A stretch of 64,000 bases of DNA from Bedellia somnulentella (GCA_963576735.1 CAUYWD010000300.1:1-64000); one strand, 5' to 3'; counted from the stretch's first letter, positions 21,778 to 32,889 are shown. Numbers and translations are program-made. Notes: generated by a model from the sequence alone, not told the origin.

Positions 21778-21955
21778 TTTGAATGTTTTTGTTCATGAAA
21801 ACCTCATGTGGGGACCTGATGCATGCACTCGCAGCCTTTGACACGGTAGCTCAATTGGCAGAGCGACGGGGGCGTATACCCGAGGTCGCGGGTTCGATCC
21901 CCACCTGTGTCGAAATTTTTCTTTCCTTTATTTATCCTTTATTTATTAGTTATAT
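21778..21955 (+). mobile_element. tRNA-like palindromic repeat, single-arm copy
   Basis: The left arm GAATGTTTTTGTTCATGAAA leads to ACCTCATGTGGGGACC. The tRNA-like body at 21840-21911 has a 7-bp acceptor stem, A-box GTAGCTCAATTGG and B-box GGGTTCGATCCCC. The usual tail TTTCTTTCCTTTATTTATCC follows. Only one tRNA-like unit is present. Confidence 0.7.
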
Positions 21956-22466
21956 TTACATACATACATTATAAAAAATATTATAAAAACACTTATATTT
22001 ACATAAATACATTGTTTTTGGTAAATCAACGTGTTTTTTATACCTATTTATTCTTAATTAATAGATTATAAAAGAATGGGTAGCCAGTGCTTGAGAATTA
22101 AAATTTCCTCAGCTACTTTTTGAAGTTGAGTAGAGAAAAGATGGTAAGCAAAGGAAGGTGGTATTAAAAGGATGATAAAGTATCTAATAAAAAACTTCAA
22201 AAGATTTGTGATATTTAAAGCCGTCACTACACAGCATTTTATTTCACTTACATGTATTATTTTATTATTTATTTGCTGGACTATACATTTTTGTAGTGTT
22301 TTTGATGGACCAGGTGCACATATTTGATCAGAAAAATGCACTGTTATGTCGTTCAGAACGCATATTTTTTTTTGATGGTGTCTATAAATAATAAAAATAA
22401 AATATTAGAAATTATAGTTGAGCTCCATAAAGGCATTACGCTTACTAATATAAAAATAATACTTCC

Positions 22467-23179
22467 TACCACAACGTAAGGTACGGCATCTTTTTTAACG
22501 TAGGTAGTACTGTAGATCGAAAGTCATCAATTTTAAAATGGTGACTGCAAACAAAAGGTTTTTTGGATTTGATATCTTCTCCCAATACCTGAAGCCATTT
22601 TCTGCGCAACAGCTCATTGCTAGGAATACTAAAAAAGATAAATTACAAGTTGTTAAAAATAACCGTGTGCCGTGTAGTGCCGGCTAAGAGTGCCGTGTAG
22701 TGCCGGCTAAGAATGTCGCTACCCCTTTCTACCCACGGGTGTCGTAAGAGGCGACTAAGGGTATTGGGGGTTTTTATTGGATTTTTGGGTGATGCGGTTG
22801 GAGACCCATCACCAACAACCTTTATTTTAGCATCATTTCCCCACTAAACTTTCCAAAAGTGGCTGAGGAATTTAACTCCTTAGCTCTGACTACCCCTTCA
22901 AGGGATTTATAGCCGTAAATATATGTATGTATGTATGTTGTTAAAAATAAATTTCCTTAATAAAAAGCAAAACAAAATATCAATATGTATTACAGACGGA
23001 CAAGTCTTATATAAATATTATTTCCAAAAAAAACAATGAAGAAATTAAATCAATATTGTAACAAAATAAAATTTAAAGTAAAGCTGTAGGCTATACAATC
23101 AGTCTTACCTATGAAAGGATACCCCACAACCAGCATAGCTTTCACTCCTACAACCTTTAACACAACACTTTTTTACCAT
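22467..23179 (-). CDS. Two-exon THAP zinc finger ORF of transposon family D
   Basis: Exon 1 is 23179-23109 (ATG to a GTAAGA donor) and exon 2 is about 22628-22467 (after a TTTTTAG acceptor). The spliced product is about 78 residues: MVKKCCVKGCRSESYAGCGV then SFHS, and IPSNELLRRKWLQVLG with KPFVCSHHFKIDDFRS, ending near KKMPYLTLW. It has the whole THAP C2CH set: the N-terminal Cys pair (C-VKG-C), the invariant Trp of RRKW, and the C-x2-H of VCSHHF. THAP modules bind DNA, in P elements usually the transposon's own sites. The frame stops right after the domain, so no catalytic transposase follows. The 71-nt first exon equals that of family A/B in length. Expression as a stand-alone DNA-binding protein is possible but unproven. 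Confidence 0.7.
22671..22938 (+). mobile_element. GCCGTGTAGTG/(TATG)n SINE-like copy
   Basis: It starts with a duplicated GCCGTGTAGTGCCGGCTAAG, runs through GTCGTAAGAGGCGACTAAGG and GGTTGGAGACCCATCACCAA, and ends in (TATG)n. GTTGTTAAAAATAA flanks it on both sides, a target duplication of about 14 bp. Confidence 0.8.
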
Positions 23180-23725
23180 ATTTATTTAAAATAATATATT
23201 TAAGAGCTCCGAAAATAATACACGAACAGATGATTAATAATGTTTGACGCCATGTTTATTTCACCTCGATTGGGATGTTCGTAAAAAAGAAAAAAATATA
23301 TTACCAAGTTCCTTAAACTATTTACCGTAAAGAGGTCGATCATTATTATTTGATTTTATTCCATTAAATTAAGGGTCAGTTAATAACCTGCTTTTTTATA
23401 TACTACAAGTTAACCCGCGCAACATAAAAAAAAAATCCAAGACTTACTTGGAATTTTTTTTAGAGATCATAAAGTAAACCATTCTACCAAGTTACAAGTT
23501 TATATATACTGAAATAAGAAAATTTCCATTGTAATTATCATTCCCTATTTCAATTCCTTTAATACATTTTTCAGCAGTCTACCCTTGTATCAAATTGTAA
23601 GGAAATCGGTTTGTGGTTTAGACGTGAAACAGACAGACCAAGAGTTATTTTCGCGTTTATAATATTAGTAAGGATTTGAACTACGAAGGTTACAATAGTT
23701 ATCACTATAAATACATATACTCACG

Positions 23726-24767
23726 ACTGAAAGTGCTATTCTCAGTCTTAAGCAAACCGTTCAACACTACACAGGAAGAAAAACTCCTATATATGCATGT
23801 TACCTAGATTTATCTAAGGCTTTTGATCGAGTTATTTATGATATCTTGTGGAGTAAGTTAAAGTTAGAAACAAATGTCCCTGATGAAATAATTTGTCTGT
23901 TTAAATACTGGTATGATAACCAAGTGAATTTAGTAAGGTGGGCGGGGGGATACTCAGCTGAATACACATTGGAATGTGGTTTGAGACAGGGTGGCATAAC
24001 TTCTCCTAAGCTCTTTAATTTGTATATCAACAGTTTGATTGTCGAGCTCAGCAGAGCCAGGATCGGTTGTCATATTGGTGATTTATGTGTTAATTAATTT
24101 AAGTTATGCAGATGACATGGTTTTGCTGAGCCCTTCAGTTGCAGCGTTGAGAAAATTAATTAAAATGTGTGAAGATTATGCGGGAGCCCATGGGCTCAGA
24201 TGCAACGTGCAAAAGAGTGAGCTCATGGTGTTCAGAGCTGTTGGTAAACATTACACCGTATTTCCACCTGTGTCTCTATATGGAACTCCCCTAAAGAGAG
24301 TAACGCAGTTTAAGTATCTGGGTCACTGGGTAACCGATGATCTCCATGATGATTTGGACATCGAAAGGGAACGGAGGGCGTTGGTTGTCCGATTTAATAT
24401 GCTTGCTCGCAGGTTTGCTCGTTGTACTGATGATGTAAAAATTACATTATTTAAGGCGTATTGTACATCTTTTTATACATGCAGCTTGTGGGTGAGATAC
24501 ACGCAGAGGGCTTTCAGCGCCCTTCGAGTCCAGTACAACAATGCGTTTAGGGTGATGTTAGGGTTGTCACGTTATTGCAGCGCCTCTAATATGTTTTTAC
24601 AAGCGCGAGTAGATGGCTTTTTAGCCATTATAAGAAAACGCATAGCATCTGGGTGGAGTCGCTTGCGTGACAGCAATAACAGCATCCTGAGCAGCATAGC
24701 TGAACGCCTGTATTGTCCCATTCTAAGGCATTGGTTGGGTATGCACCTCAGGACTGTTAATGTGTAA
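23726..24767 (+). pseudogene. Non-LTR reverse transcriptase, one frameshift
   Basis: The first part reads LDLSKAFDRVIYDILW, LRQGGITSPKLFNLYINSL and stops near 24096. The second part continues in another frame with LSYADDMVLLSPSVAALRKL, FKYLGHWVTDDLHDDLDIER, RRFARCTDDVKITLFKAYC, VQYNNAFRVMLGLSRYCSAS and ends LRHWLGMHLRTVNV. The catalytic box is YADD. The N-terminal endonuclease region is missing by 5' truncation. The clade was not assigned with confidence. Confidence 0.8.
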
Positions 24768-24907
24768 ATTTTGTATATAACGTATATCAATTTATTGTGT
24801 CATTTATTTATGTTCTAACATAGTTTTTAAGTAAATCTTTACTAACACTAGATTGTATTATTTTGTATGGACTGTATTTGTCTGAAATAAAGATTTATTA
24901 TTATTAT
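23726..24907 (+). mobile_element. 5'-truncated non-LTR retrotransposon
   Basis: It is inserted between TACTCACG and TATAAATCCC of the SINE-like element. It carries an RT gene fragment and ends with AATAAAG and a short (TTA)n tail. No target duplication is evident. Compared with the empty site (30712 onward) one or two bases are lost. Confidence 0.75.
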
Positions 24908-25884
24908 TATAAATCCCTAGAAGGGATAGCCAGAGCTAATGAATTAGAAATTCCTCAGCCACTTTTGGAAGTTGCGTGGAGAAAAGATGGTGAAATAAAG
25001 GTTGTTGGTGATGGGTCTCAACCGCATTGCCCAAAAATCCCTTAAAAGCCCCAATACCGTTAGTCGCCTCTTACGTCACCCACCGGAAGAAATGGGGTAG
25101 TGCTATACTAAGCCGACACCACACAGCTATATTCAAATTCAAATCGTTTAATGCATTTATGTGGTAAAGTTCGAGATGATACAGGTTATTTTATTTATTG
25201 TTCCATAACATGAACCCATATTTATCACTATATTTTCTTAATTAAATGATGAAAGCTCCAAAACACTCAAACAGATGATAAATTGTGGACACCACATTTA
25301 TCTTGTTTCGATGGGGATACCCGTGACAAATATTAATATCCCTTTTGCCAAACTTAACCAATTATTTATCTCCAAATCGAAAGGCGACAATAATAATTAA
25401 AATAAAATACAAAAAAGGAACAGTTTATAAACTGCTTTTTATAAAATACTCCCTATAAATAAGTTTGATTTGTTTTTCTTTGAACTTAATCTCGACTGGC
25501 AACCGTGCGAGCGGGACACACTTCTCTCTCACACGGCTCTCGTTCTAGGACATTTCTCTGCTTGACAGTCTTTAAAAGATAATTAACTTTATTGCATGGT
25601 AATAAATTGCATTTTTGTTTACCATAATTTTGTGAGTACTCTCTCCTGTTTAGTTAGTAGCTTCATGATTACGCCATACAATGCAGACGTGTTGACTAAG
25701 CGAAGATCAGATTTAGTTTGCGCATAAAAGAAATTTAATATCTTTTTCAGCCATAGGTCTTTCCTGTTTTTGGGTCCACATTTGTACAATTATTCTAATA
25801 ATCTAAAATATTCGAAAAAATATTGTTCAATCAAATGCTTTTTTTTGCATTTCATTTCAAACAAATTGTTTCATCCAAAACAAT

Positions 25885-26148
25885 ATAAAAATGGGTGTTC
25901 CGCAGGGTTCTGTTCTATTTTAAGCCCATTTTTATTTTTGGTTCATGTTAATGATTTGCCGTTCATGGTCGAGAAAATGTCCGAGATAGTGTTATTTGGT
26001 GATGATACTTCTTTATTATTTGACGTTAAAATAAATAATCAGAATATTGACGAGGTGAATAACACGGTTTCACAGATTCAAACATGGTTTCCTTCCAATA
26101 ATCTTGTACTGAATGGCAAAAAAACCAAATGCATTAAATTTGTATAAC
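25885..26148 (+). pseudogene. Jockey/CR1-like reverse transcriptase fragment
   Basis: Reads GVPQGSVL, then SPFLFLVHVNDLPFMVEKMS, VLFGDDTSLLFDVKI and NNLVLNGKKTKCIKFV. The catalytic motif is FGDD in place of FADD. A small frame break lies near the start. It is probably the same LINE family as the split fragment at 28190-28479 and 39200-39330. Confidence 0.65.
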
Positions 26149-26185
26149 CTAATTTTAGATGCATTGATAACAAAGTAATCCATAC

Positions 26186-26350
26186 TAATATTATAAATCG
26201 GAAAGTGAGTTTGTTTGTTTGTTTATTTGTTCCGCTTTCACGCCGTAACTACTGAACCGATTGCTTTGAAATTTTGCAGACGTATAGTTGAAAGTCCAAT
26301 TTAAATAATAGGGTACTTTTTATCACTGAAAGAAATATATTCCTGAGGGA
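26186..26350 (+). mobile_element. Helitron-like 5' region
   Basis: TCCATACTAATATTATAAAT, a (GTTT)n stretch and CACGCCGTAACTACTGAACC are typical of the 5' part of lepidopteran non-autonomous Helitrons. The 3' end is not resolved. Confidence 0.45.
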
Positions 26351-26449
26351 AAACTGAAACATTGTTGGCTTGCTGGATGAATGGGAGATGGCGCTGTGTG
26401 TTATTTAAAACAAGGTAATATATTGCAAACGAATATAAACATGTAAATT

Positions 26450-26632
26450 ACAATGCAATTTTGGAAAGTTGAGTGGCGAAAAGATGCTTCAACAAAAGTT
26501 GTTGGTGATGGGTCTCCAACCGCATCGCCCAAAAATCCCTTAAAAGCCCCAATACCGTTAGTCGCCACTTACGTACACCCACCGGAATAAATGGGGCAGT
26601 GCTATTCTAAGCCGACACTACACGGCATCAAC
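26450..26632 (-). mobile_element. GCCGTGTAGTG-family partial copy
   Basis: Runs from TTTTGGAAAGTTGAGTGGCG through GTTGTTGGTGATGGGTCTCC to AGCCGACACTACACGGC, minus strand. The (TATG)n end is missing. Confidence 0.7.
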
Positions 26633-26794
26633 ATTAAAATTAAAACAACTATCACAAAACTAAACCCATGTTATAACACGCGATTAAAGATCCGAAAATC
26701 CATAGTTACTGTCCGTAACATAATAACTCGAACATAGAAACTTGGTACAACATGATTTGTTTCATGATTCTTATCATTTATTTTATGAAACTTA

Positions 26795-26932
26795 CGCCCG
26801 ATTACTGAATTGAGTTTTCAAGCTGAGAACGACTTAAGTATCGTTTTGTCTCATTCAGTTGTTAAGATTTCAATGCGACAGAACGATACTTAAGTTGTTC
26901 TCAGCTGGAATACTCAATTCAGAAATCGGGCG
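26795..26932. mobile_element. Palindromic MITE, second copy of the CGCCCGATT family
   Basis: It begins CGCCCGATTACTGAATTGAG and ends ACTCAATTCAGAAATCGGGC. Both halves also share CTGAGAACGACTTAAGTATC in inverted form, so nearly the whole 138 bp can fold back. Flanks are TTA on the left and TAA on the right, so the duplication is not exact. Confidence 0.7.
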
Positions 26933-27195
26933 TAAGGGGTTTGAATAGTAAATGAAAGTTAGTATGGAGATTTTTGACATTTCTGTATAAAGAAACTTGA
27001 AACTTGATGTGATTGACTGTCATAACCACTACTTACAAACTTTTCTTGGCCGGTTAGAGCGTCGCTGTCATCGATATTAGTATTGCCAGTAAATAAAACA
27101 TAACCATTATAAGGGGAAACATTTTAAATTATATAGGTTAATATTAATTTAATTTATTATTTTAACGATATAAGACTCAAAGACTCAAAAGTTCA

Positions 27196-27275
27196 TCACG
27201 TGACATTGGTACAACTTAGCCATGTGGGTTTCTTCACGATGTTTTCCTTCATCGTGAACAACCATGATAAATTAA
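27196..27275 (-). mobile_element. tRNA-SINE fragment
   Basis: TACAACTTAGCCATGTGGGT and TTCTTCACGATGTTTTCC match the minus strand of the 8872-9237 SINE core. Confidence 0.6.
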
Positions 27276-27619
27276 TGAAATAAGTTCGTTCTTAATACGA
27301 TAATTTTAACAAAATAAATAATAATTTACATATTGTTTATATTGAATACTTGAAAGAAAAGCGTTTATAAATAAGCAAAGAAACATTATTTAATTAATTG
27401 TGTTTAAAAAATAGTTACCTATATAAAATTATTAAAAAGAAAATGATAATTTATTATACACGTAGGTCACACTATTCGTTTTTATTTAGTAGAGGGCTAA
27501 CTGACAATGCCAATATGAATTTCAAAATGGCGATAGTAGTACCAATTCCGCCGTCGGCCAAGAAAAGATTGTGGATCTGTACAAAAGGAATTTATGAAAT
27601 ACATACATCAATCATTCAT

Positions 27620-27910
27620 GAGTATATACTAACAGCCATAAATCCCAAAAAGGGTAGCCATAGCTTTGGAGATAATAATTCTTCATCCACTTTCGGAAGT
27701 TGCATAGGGAAAGGGTAGTCAAATAAAGGATTATTGTGATGGGCCTCCAACTGCATAGCCAAACAGTCACTAAAAAATTCTCAATGTCCTTTATATCCTT
27801 TACATCACCCAAAAAACAAGTAGTTGAGATAGTGTTATGGTATTTTGGATGTAAACTGGATGCAAAAAATGTAGTCCACGCGGACGCAGTCGCGGGCAAA
27901 AAGCAAGTTT
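27620..27910. mobile_element. SINE-like fragment followed by a Helitron 3' end
   Basis: Positions 27620-27790 are a diverged minus-strand GCCGTGTAGTG-family copy (CAGCCATAAATCCCAAAAAG, GGGCCTCCAACTGCATAGCC). Positions 27866-27910 read CACGCGGACGCAGTCGCGGG then CAAAAAGCAAGT, a Helitron hairpin end with CAAGT in place of CTAGT. Confidence 0.5.
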
Positions 27911-28003
27911 TAAATAATGAAAAGTTAGTATTTTCGGTAGTGCTGCATATGCCGTTAGGAAAATAAGACATTTGACAGATGTACAGACAGCTCGATTAGT
28001 TTA

Positions 28004-28053
28004 TTACAGTTATTTTTATAATGTAATGTCTTACATTATAAAAATAACTGTAA
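28004..28053. repeat. Perfect 23-bp inverted repeat with 4-base loop
   Basis: Arms TTACAGTTATTTTTATAATG onward (28004-28026) and 28031-28053 are perfectly complementary around TGTC. A wider inverted pair surrounds it, CAGCTCGATTAGTTTATTAC at 27978 and its complement ending at about 28196. This is probably a complex LINE 3' end insertion. Confidence 0.7.
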
Positions 28054-28189
28054 TCAAATCAAAATCATTTATTTCGGATTATTCATCCATATAGTTGTCA
28101 GTAATCACAAACACTTAAATACCTATGTTAGTAACAAAAATAACATTTAACATTTAATAACATTTAATAAACATGTAATAAACTAATCG

Positions 28190-28479
28190 AGCTGTTACTG
28201 ATGTTGGTTCCATATTTATTCTCCAAAAGAGAGCTATGCGAGCTATTTATAATTTGAAATCACGAGATTCCCTGAGGGAATTGTTTAAAACCATAAATAT
28301 AATGACGCTGCCAATACCAATATATTCATGAAAATATTATGTATGTAAAAAAATCAAGCATCTTTTGTGAAAAATTGTGATAGACATATTCCAAATCTGA
28401 GAGACAACAGTAAAATTTTAATACCAAAATACAGATTGTCAAAAGTAAATACATCTTTCATGGGGTTATGCGTAAAAAT
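28190..28479 (+). pseudogene. LINE reverse transcriptase C-terminus, left half
   Basis: Reads IFILQKRAMRAIYNLKSRDS, LRELFKTINIMTLPIPIYS and, after frame breaks, DRHIPNLRDNSKILIPKYRL and SKVNTSFMGLCVK, a jockey/CR1-type C-terminus. The coding continues at 39200 (YNEIPEDILNLSETKFKAVV and further). A P-like transposon insertion split it. Confidence 0.75.
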
Positions 28480-28761
28480 CTTTGACTATGAACACCATAG
28501 ACAGAGCGATGTTACGTCATCCATTTTAAAAAGAGAAGCCCTTATTTAAGTTCTTATATGTTAAAAAGAGACACAAATCTTTATTGTCATCTCTATCGCG
28601 TAACCCGTTTTGTTGATGTCACACTTTTAAATTGTGACAAACAAAGCGTCGACTTGTGAGCGATTTTGGTTTTCTTTTGATTTTGAGAAAGATTTTATTC
28701 ATTTGTATATTGTTATTGTGACAAAAGAGACTCCATTAGCTAAGTTATTATTTAGTGAGGT

Positions 28762-29308
28762 ATGGTTGGGTGTAGCGTGCTTGGCTGCGGAAGCCACAGC
28801 GAAAAACACATCGAAGGATTGACTTTCCACAAGTAAGTGAGGTTTTAAATGTTTTTCTACAGATAAATACATAATAAATACATTGCGCGATCAGAAAATA
28901 AGTGATTCAAATGTTAATTACTTTGAACTAGATTACTAGCATTTTCTTTAGTTATTTTGAGCAATTTTTTAATAGTATAACCTAAAAATATGCAGTATCT
29001 CAGTGATGCTATAATTCACTTTTTCATCCTACCCTGTCGTTAGGGTAAAATTTTCAAATTAGTAAACTGATGTTAATGAGTGAGTATATTATGAATTTCG
29101 TCGCGCTATAGCGACGCTGAATGATTTCCAATTGTTATCTACCGAATTAGTAAGTAATACATTTGTTATATTTATTTAATTTCTTCGTATTCATTACAGT
29201 TTTCCTAAAGACCCGAATCTACGAGAAAAATGGATTGCGGCCACTGGAAGATGCAATTGGAAATCAACCACAGTTTTGAGGCATACTATAAAATTGAAAG
29301 GCACCTAG
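28762..29308 (+). pseudogene. THAP-domain exons of copy B
   Basis: Exon 1 is 28762-28832 (MVGCSVLGCGSHSEKHIEGL then TFH, donor GTAAGT). Exon 2 is 29200-29308 (FPKDPNLREKWIAATGRCNW then KSTTVLRHTIKLKGT and a stop). The N-terminal Cys pair and the FP-K and W positions fit THAP. The later Cys-x2-His pair is lost, so the zinc site is incomplete. Confidence 0.75.
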
Positions 29309-29338
29309 TTTTTGTCCAAAGACTAAGCTTTGGCTCAA

Positions 29339-29509
29339 ATGGTCGCAGTTGTTTTGAAAAAGAATTTAGGTAAAATAATATTTCCGACATTAAACGACCA
29401 CTTCAGACAGCAAAACCCGTTCGAAAACCACCTTGTGCTGTTAATAAAGGCTATAGCTTTAAAATACTTAGATGTACGAATACATCATCTTTTGAAAAAG
29501 TGTGACTGA
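29339..29509 (+). pseudogene. P-type transposase C-terminal remnant
   Basis: An open stretch reads MVAVVLKKNLGKIIFPTLND, HFRQQNPFENHLVLLIKAIA and LKYLDVRIHHLLKKCD, then TGA. The pattern N-H-x-x-x-L-I-K, then K-Y-L-x-I/V-R near the end resembles the last helix region of P/THAP9-like transposases. It sits downstream of the THAP exons, and the catalytic middle is deleted. The assignment rests on pattern and context. Confidence 0.55.
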
Positions 29510-30258
29510 AATAGACGAATGAATTCGAAATTTTCACACGAAACTGATTTTGTTTAAAGGTCAATAGTAAATAATGCAATAAAACTCATGTACAAAATAG
29601 TGCTGTCTTTTATTTTTCAAAATACAAACATAGACCCCACTATACCCATGATGACCCGTATGATATTTACATAACTTGCACTTATGGAACAGCTGTTTTT
29701 TTTTGTCCAGTAACAAAGTTAGTCCCGTACAAAAATTTATTCGTAATCATGATAGTTAGTACAATGCTTTAGATTTCACGGTGTATTAAACATCAGTATA
29801 AATGGTAAAATTAAACAAAAAGATTGTATAATACTAGGAGCAAGTATGTATAATTATATGATTGTAGGAAATAATATAGTAAACAGTAAACCTTTAATGG
29901 GAGGTTTTCCTTTTTTTCTTTTTTTCTTCTTCCCTGTTTTCAGGATAGATGGCGCCAGACTTGCTATGTTACTGGTAGGGACGGAACGTCACACCGTTTT
30001 TCACACTTGGATGTAATGATATCGTAAAACGGAACGTACATAAAAACGTTCTGATTTGAAAGTCTAAATAAATATCAGTTTAAGCCAAGATCATGGAAGT
30101 ATTATTTAAACAGGAACGCGCGCGGGCAACCTAAAGTGTCCTGAAAAAGGATGGCTAACTAGCTAACTGTGTCTCGTTTTAAGTAGGGTGACCATCTGTT
30201 GGTGTTTTAATAAGAGTTCCTCTAAAGGATACAAAAACACTTATATTTACTTATTTTG

Positions 30259-30355
30259 AATGTTTTTGTTCATGAAAACCTCATGTGGGGACCTGATGCA
30301 CTCGCAGCCTTTGACACGGTAGCTCAATTGGCAGAGCGACGGGGGCGTATACCCG
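30259..30355 (+). mobile_element. Truncated tRNA-like repeat
   Basis: The same insertion as 21778-21955 in the paralogue, cut after GGGGGCGTATACCCG, where an internal deletion joins it to the 23.06 kb-equivalent sequence. Confidence 0.7.
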
Positions 30356-30405
30356 TATTAAAATAAAATTTAAAGTAAAGCTGTAGGCTAAACAATCAGT
30401 CTTAC

Positions 30406-30476
30406 CTATGAAAGGATACCCCACAACCAGCATAGCTTTCACTCCTACAACCTTTAACACAACACTTTTTTACCAT
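30406..30476 (-). pseudogene. THAP first exon in family D copy 2
   Basis: Identical by eye to exon 1 at 23109-23179 (MVKKCCVKGCRSESYAGCGV). The second exon is deleted here, so no complete domain can form. Confidence 0.75.
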
Positions 30477-30711
30477 ATTTATTTAAAATAATATATTTAA
30501 GAGCTCCGAAAATAATACACGAACAGATGATTAATAATGTTGGACGCCATGTTTATTTCGCCTCGATTGGGATGTTCGTAAAAAAGAAAAAATATATTAC
30601 CAAGTTCCTTAAACTATTTACCTTAAAGAGGTCGATCATTATTATTTGATTTTATTCCATTAAATTAAGAAAGAGTTAGTGAAATTCTAAGCCGACACTA
30701 CACATCAAATA

Positions 30712-30906
30712 CATACATACATATACTCACGGCTATAAATCCCTAGAAGGGATAGCCAGAGCTAATGAATTAGAAATTGTTGTTGGTGATGGGTCTCAAC
30801 CGCATTGCCCAAAAATCCCTTAAAAGCCCCAATACCGTTAGTCGCCTCTAACGTACACCCTTCGGAAGAAATGGGGTAGTGCTATACTAAGCCGACACCA
30901 CACAGC
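30712..30906 (-). mobile_element. GCCGTGTAGTG-family copy, internal deletion
   Basis: Starts (CATA)n CTCACGGCTATAAATCCC, lacks the middle (TTAGAAATT joins TGTTGTTGG) and ends ACACCACACAGC. It is the empty-site equivalent for the LINE at 23726-24907. Confidence 0.7.
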
Positions 30907-31065
30907 TATATTCAAATTCAAATCTGTTAAAGCACTTGGATCCAAGTGCTTTAACGGGCTCAAAACATAAACAATCCAGAGTCGCGTCAGTCACGTCAAG
31001 CGCCATCAGAAAGGAGACAAACAGCTTAGCCTATAAAACCGAGATGCCCGCTGCATCTTTCTTTT

Positions 31066-31887
31066 GAAGCGGAATCGGCGATCCGACAAGTAGTCGCGGA
31101 CTATAGCCACGAGTTTGTCTGGCATACCGATCTGGTATAGCTTGTATAGCAGACCGTTATGCCAGACTTTGTCAAATGCCTTAGCCACGTCAAAGAAGAC
31201 GGCGCCCGTCTGTTTGATGTATGTGTCATTGAATCCATCAAGCACATGCTCGGTAAAGCGATGTGCCTGTTGGACGCATGAGTGTTGAGCCCTGAACCCG
31301 AATTGTTCGTGTATCTGAATGCCGCTAGTGTGCAAGTAGTGTCTGATCCTAGCGAGGATTAGTCGCTCATAGATCTTTCCTAACGAGCTTAATAGGCTGA
31401 TAGGCCTATAGCTCGTGGGATCGGTGCGGAGCTTTCCGACTTTGAATATACCTATCACATCGGCATCTTTCCATGAATCTGGAAAGATGCCGTGTATGAG
31501 TGATGTGTTAAGTATGATTGTGAGTAGTGTGATGATGTGTTATGGTAGGATCTTAAGGACCCTGTTAGTCAGCCCGTCGGGCCCCGGGGCCTTTCTGGGT
31601 CTGAGGTGTTTAATGATGTCTTTCACCTCGTCCTCGGTGATCGGTTCGAGATCATCGAGGAGAGGGAGTGAGGCGCGGTCGTTGACTAACTTGTCAACGG
31701 CCTCGATGTGAAGTGGGTCGCATGGCTGAGAGCTCGGAGAGCATTGCTTCTCCAGACTCTCAGCCAGGCATTCCGCTTTCTCATCGTTTTCGAAGGCCGG
31801 TGGTTGGCCGTTCGGTTGTGTGAGGGGAGGAAGACCAAGATCGGTGCCGTCCGACTTGAGCGCCCTCGCCACGTCCCAGTAGGCGGT
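31066..31887 (-). pseudogene. LINE reverse transcriptase, inverted 5' segment
   Basis: On the minus strand the frame from about 31880 reads AYWDVARALKSDGTDLGLPP, EDEVKDIIKHLRPRKAPGPD and GLTNRVLKILP. After a frame break near 31540 it continues with DPTSYRPISLLSSLGKIYER, EQFGFRAQHSCVQQ and AVFFDVAKAFDKVWHNGLLY, stopping at the inversion edge near SDRRFRF. These are the N-terminal RT motifs of jockey-type elements. Confidence 0.8.
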
Positions 31888-32889
31888 ATCGGTATGCCAG
31901 ACAAACTCGTGGCTATAGTCCGCGACTACTTGTCGGATCGCCGATTCCGCTTCAGAGTGGAGGACGCCCACTCACAACACCACCCGATACACGCGGGAGT
32001 CCCACAGGGCTCTACGCTCTCACCCACACTCTTCAATATATACACTAACGACATCCCGCGTACACCGCTGGTGGAGTTAGCACTCTTTGCAGACGACACA
32101 CTACTCTACACGAGTCACCCCAACCACAACTACATACGGCTTCGCCTTCAGCGAGCCGTAACACAACTCGGAGAGTGGTTCAGGAAGTGGCGGATCGAGG
32201 TTAATCCCTCCAAAAGCGCAGCCATGCTCTTTCGGAAGGGAGGCGCCTCACACGATCCACCTCCGCCTGTCGAACTCTTCGGTACACCTATTCCGTGGGT
32301 GAAAAAGACCAAATACCTCGGTATTGTCTTTGATCCCCGGCTTACATGGTCACACCACATCAAATACATACGCAACAAAGCCTCATTCGTCCTGAATAGG
32401 CTATCACCGATGCTTTGTGCTCGCAGTAAGTTACCACTGCGTCACAAAGTTACACTATACAAAACATGTATACGCTCGGTCCTCTCGTACGGTAGTGTTG
32501 CGTTCGCACACGCCAGAGAGGGCTTGATACACCGCCTCCAGGTGATACAGAATAGGTTCATGCGCAAGGCGGTAGGGGCGCCTTGGTATGTTAGGAACTA
32601 TGATCTCCACAGAGACTTAGGGCTCAATACTATCAGGGATCATTTCAAACAAATCTCACGTAGATACTTTGATAAGATCCCTGATCACCCCAACCCCTTA
32701 CTCCGAGCCTCGCTCGACTACTCGATTTCCCCGGACGCCGGGATTCGACGCCCACGTAGCGTGCTCTCGGATCCCGACGACGACACCACCCGCGAGCTCG
32801 AGGCCTATGGGGCCACCGGCGCTCGCGGTCACACCAACAACTACTACCACTCCAGACACCGACCCCGCCGGCGAGGTCGTAGAACCTAA
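31888..32889 (+). pseudogene. LINE reverse transcriptase, 3' segment
   Basis: Starts within IGMPDKLVAIVRDYLSDRRF and continues with AGVPQGSTLSPTLFNIYTND, ELALFADDTLLYTS (catalytic FADD), KTKYLGIVFDPRLTWSHHIK and VLSYGSVAFAHAREG, ending in an Arg-rich tail near RHRPRRRGRRT. It is open to the stop at 32889. An upstream ATG at 31708 belongs to antisense of the inverted part and is not a real start. Confidence 0.8.

Larger units (their letters stand above)
23711..25127 (-). mobile_element. GCCGTGTAGTG-family copy, interrupted by a LINE
   Basis: The right part is 24908-25127 (TATAAATCCCTAGAAGGG to ACACCACACAGC). The missing left edge (ACATATACTCACG) lies at 23711-23725. The uninterrupted equivalent is at 30712-30906 in the family D paralogue. 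Confidence 0.75.
21615..25667 (-). mobile_element. P-like (THAP) transposon family D, copy 1, with nested insertions
   Basis: Perfect 8-bp target duplications ATTACGCC lie at 21607-21614 and 25668-25675. Imperfect termini read CATGGAAGTATTATTTAAAC on the left and CATGAAGCTACTAACTAAAC as the reverse complement on the right. A complete two-exon THAP domain is encoded on the minus strand. The element has since received a tRNA-like repeat (21.8 kb), SINE-like copies (22671 and 23711-25127) and a LINE (23726-24907). A shorter paralogue lies at 30092-38756. Confidence 0.85.

Noticed and set aside
31708..31887. Start of the 393-codon plus-strand ORF
   Set aside because: The first 60 codons are antisense to the inverted segment. 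Only the part from 31888 is genuine RT.
31540..31971. 143-codon minus-strand ORF starting near 31971
   Set aside because: Its first 30 or so codons are antisense to the plus-strand half of the LINE; it is a chimera across the inversion joint, not a gene.
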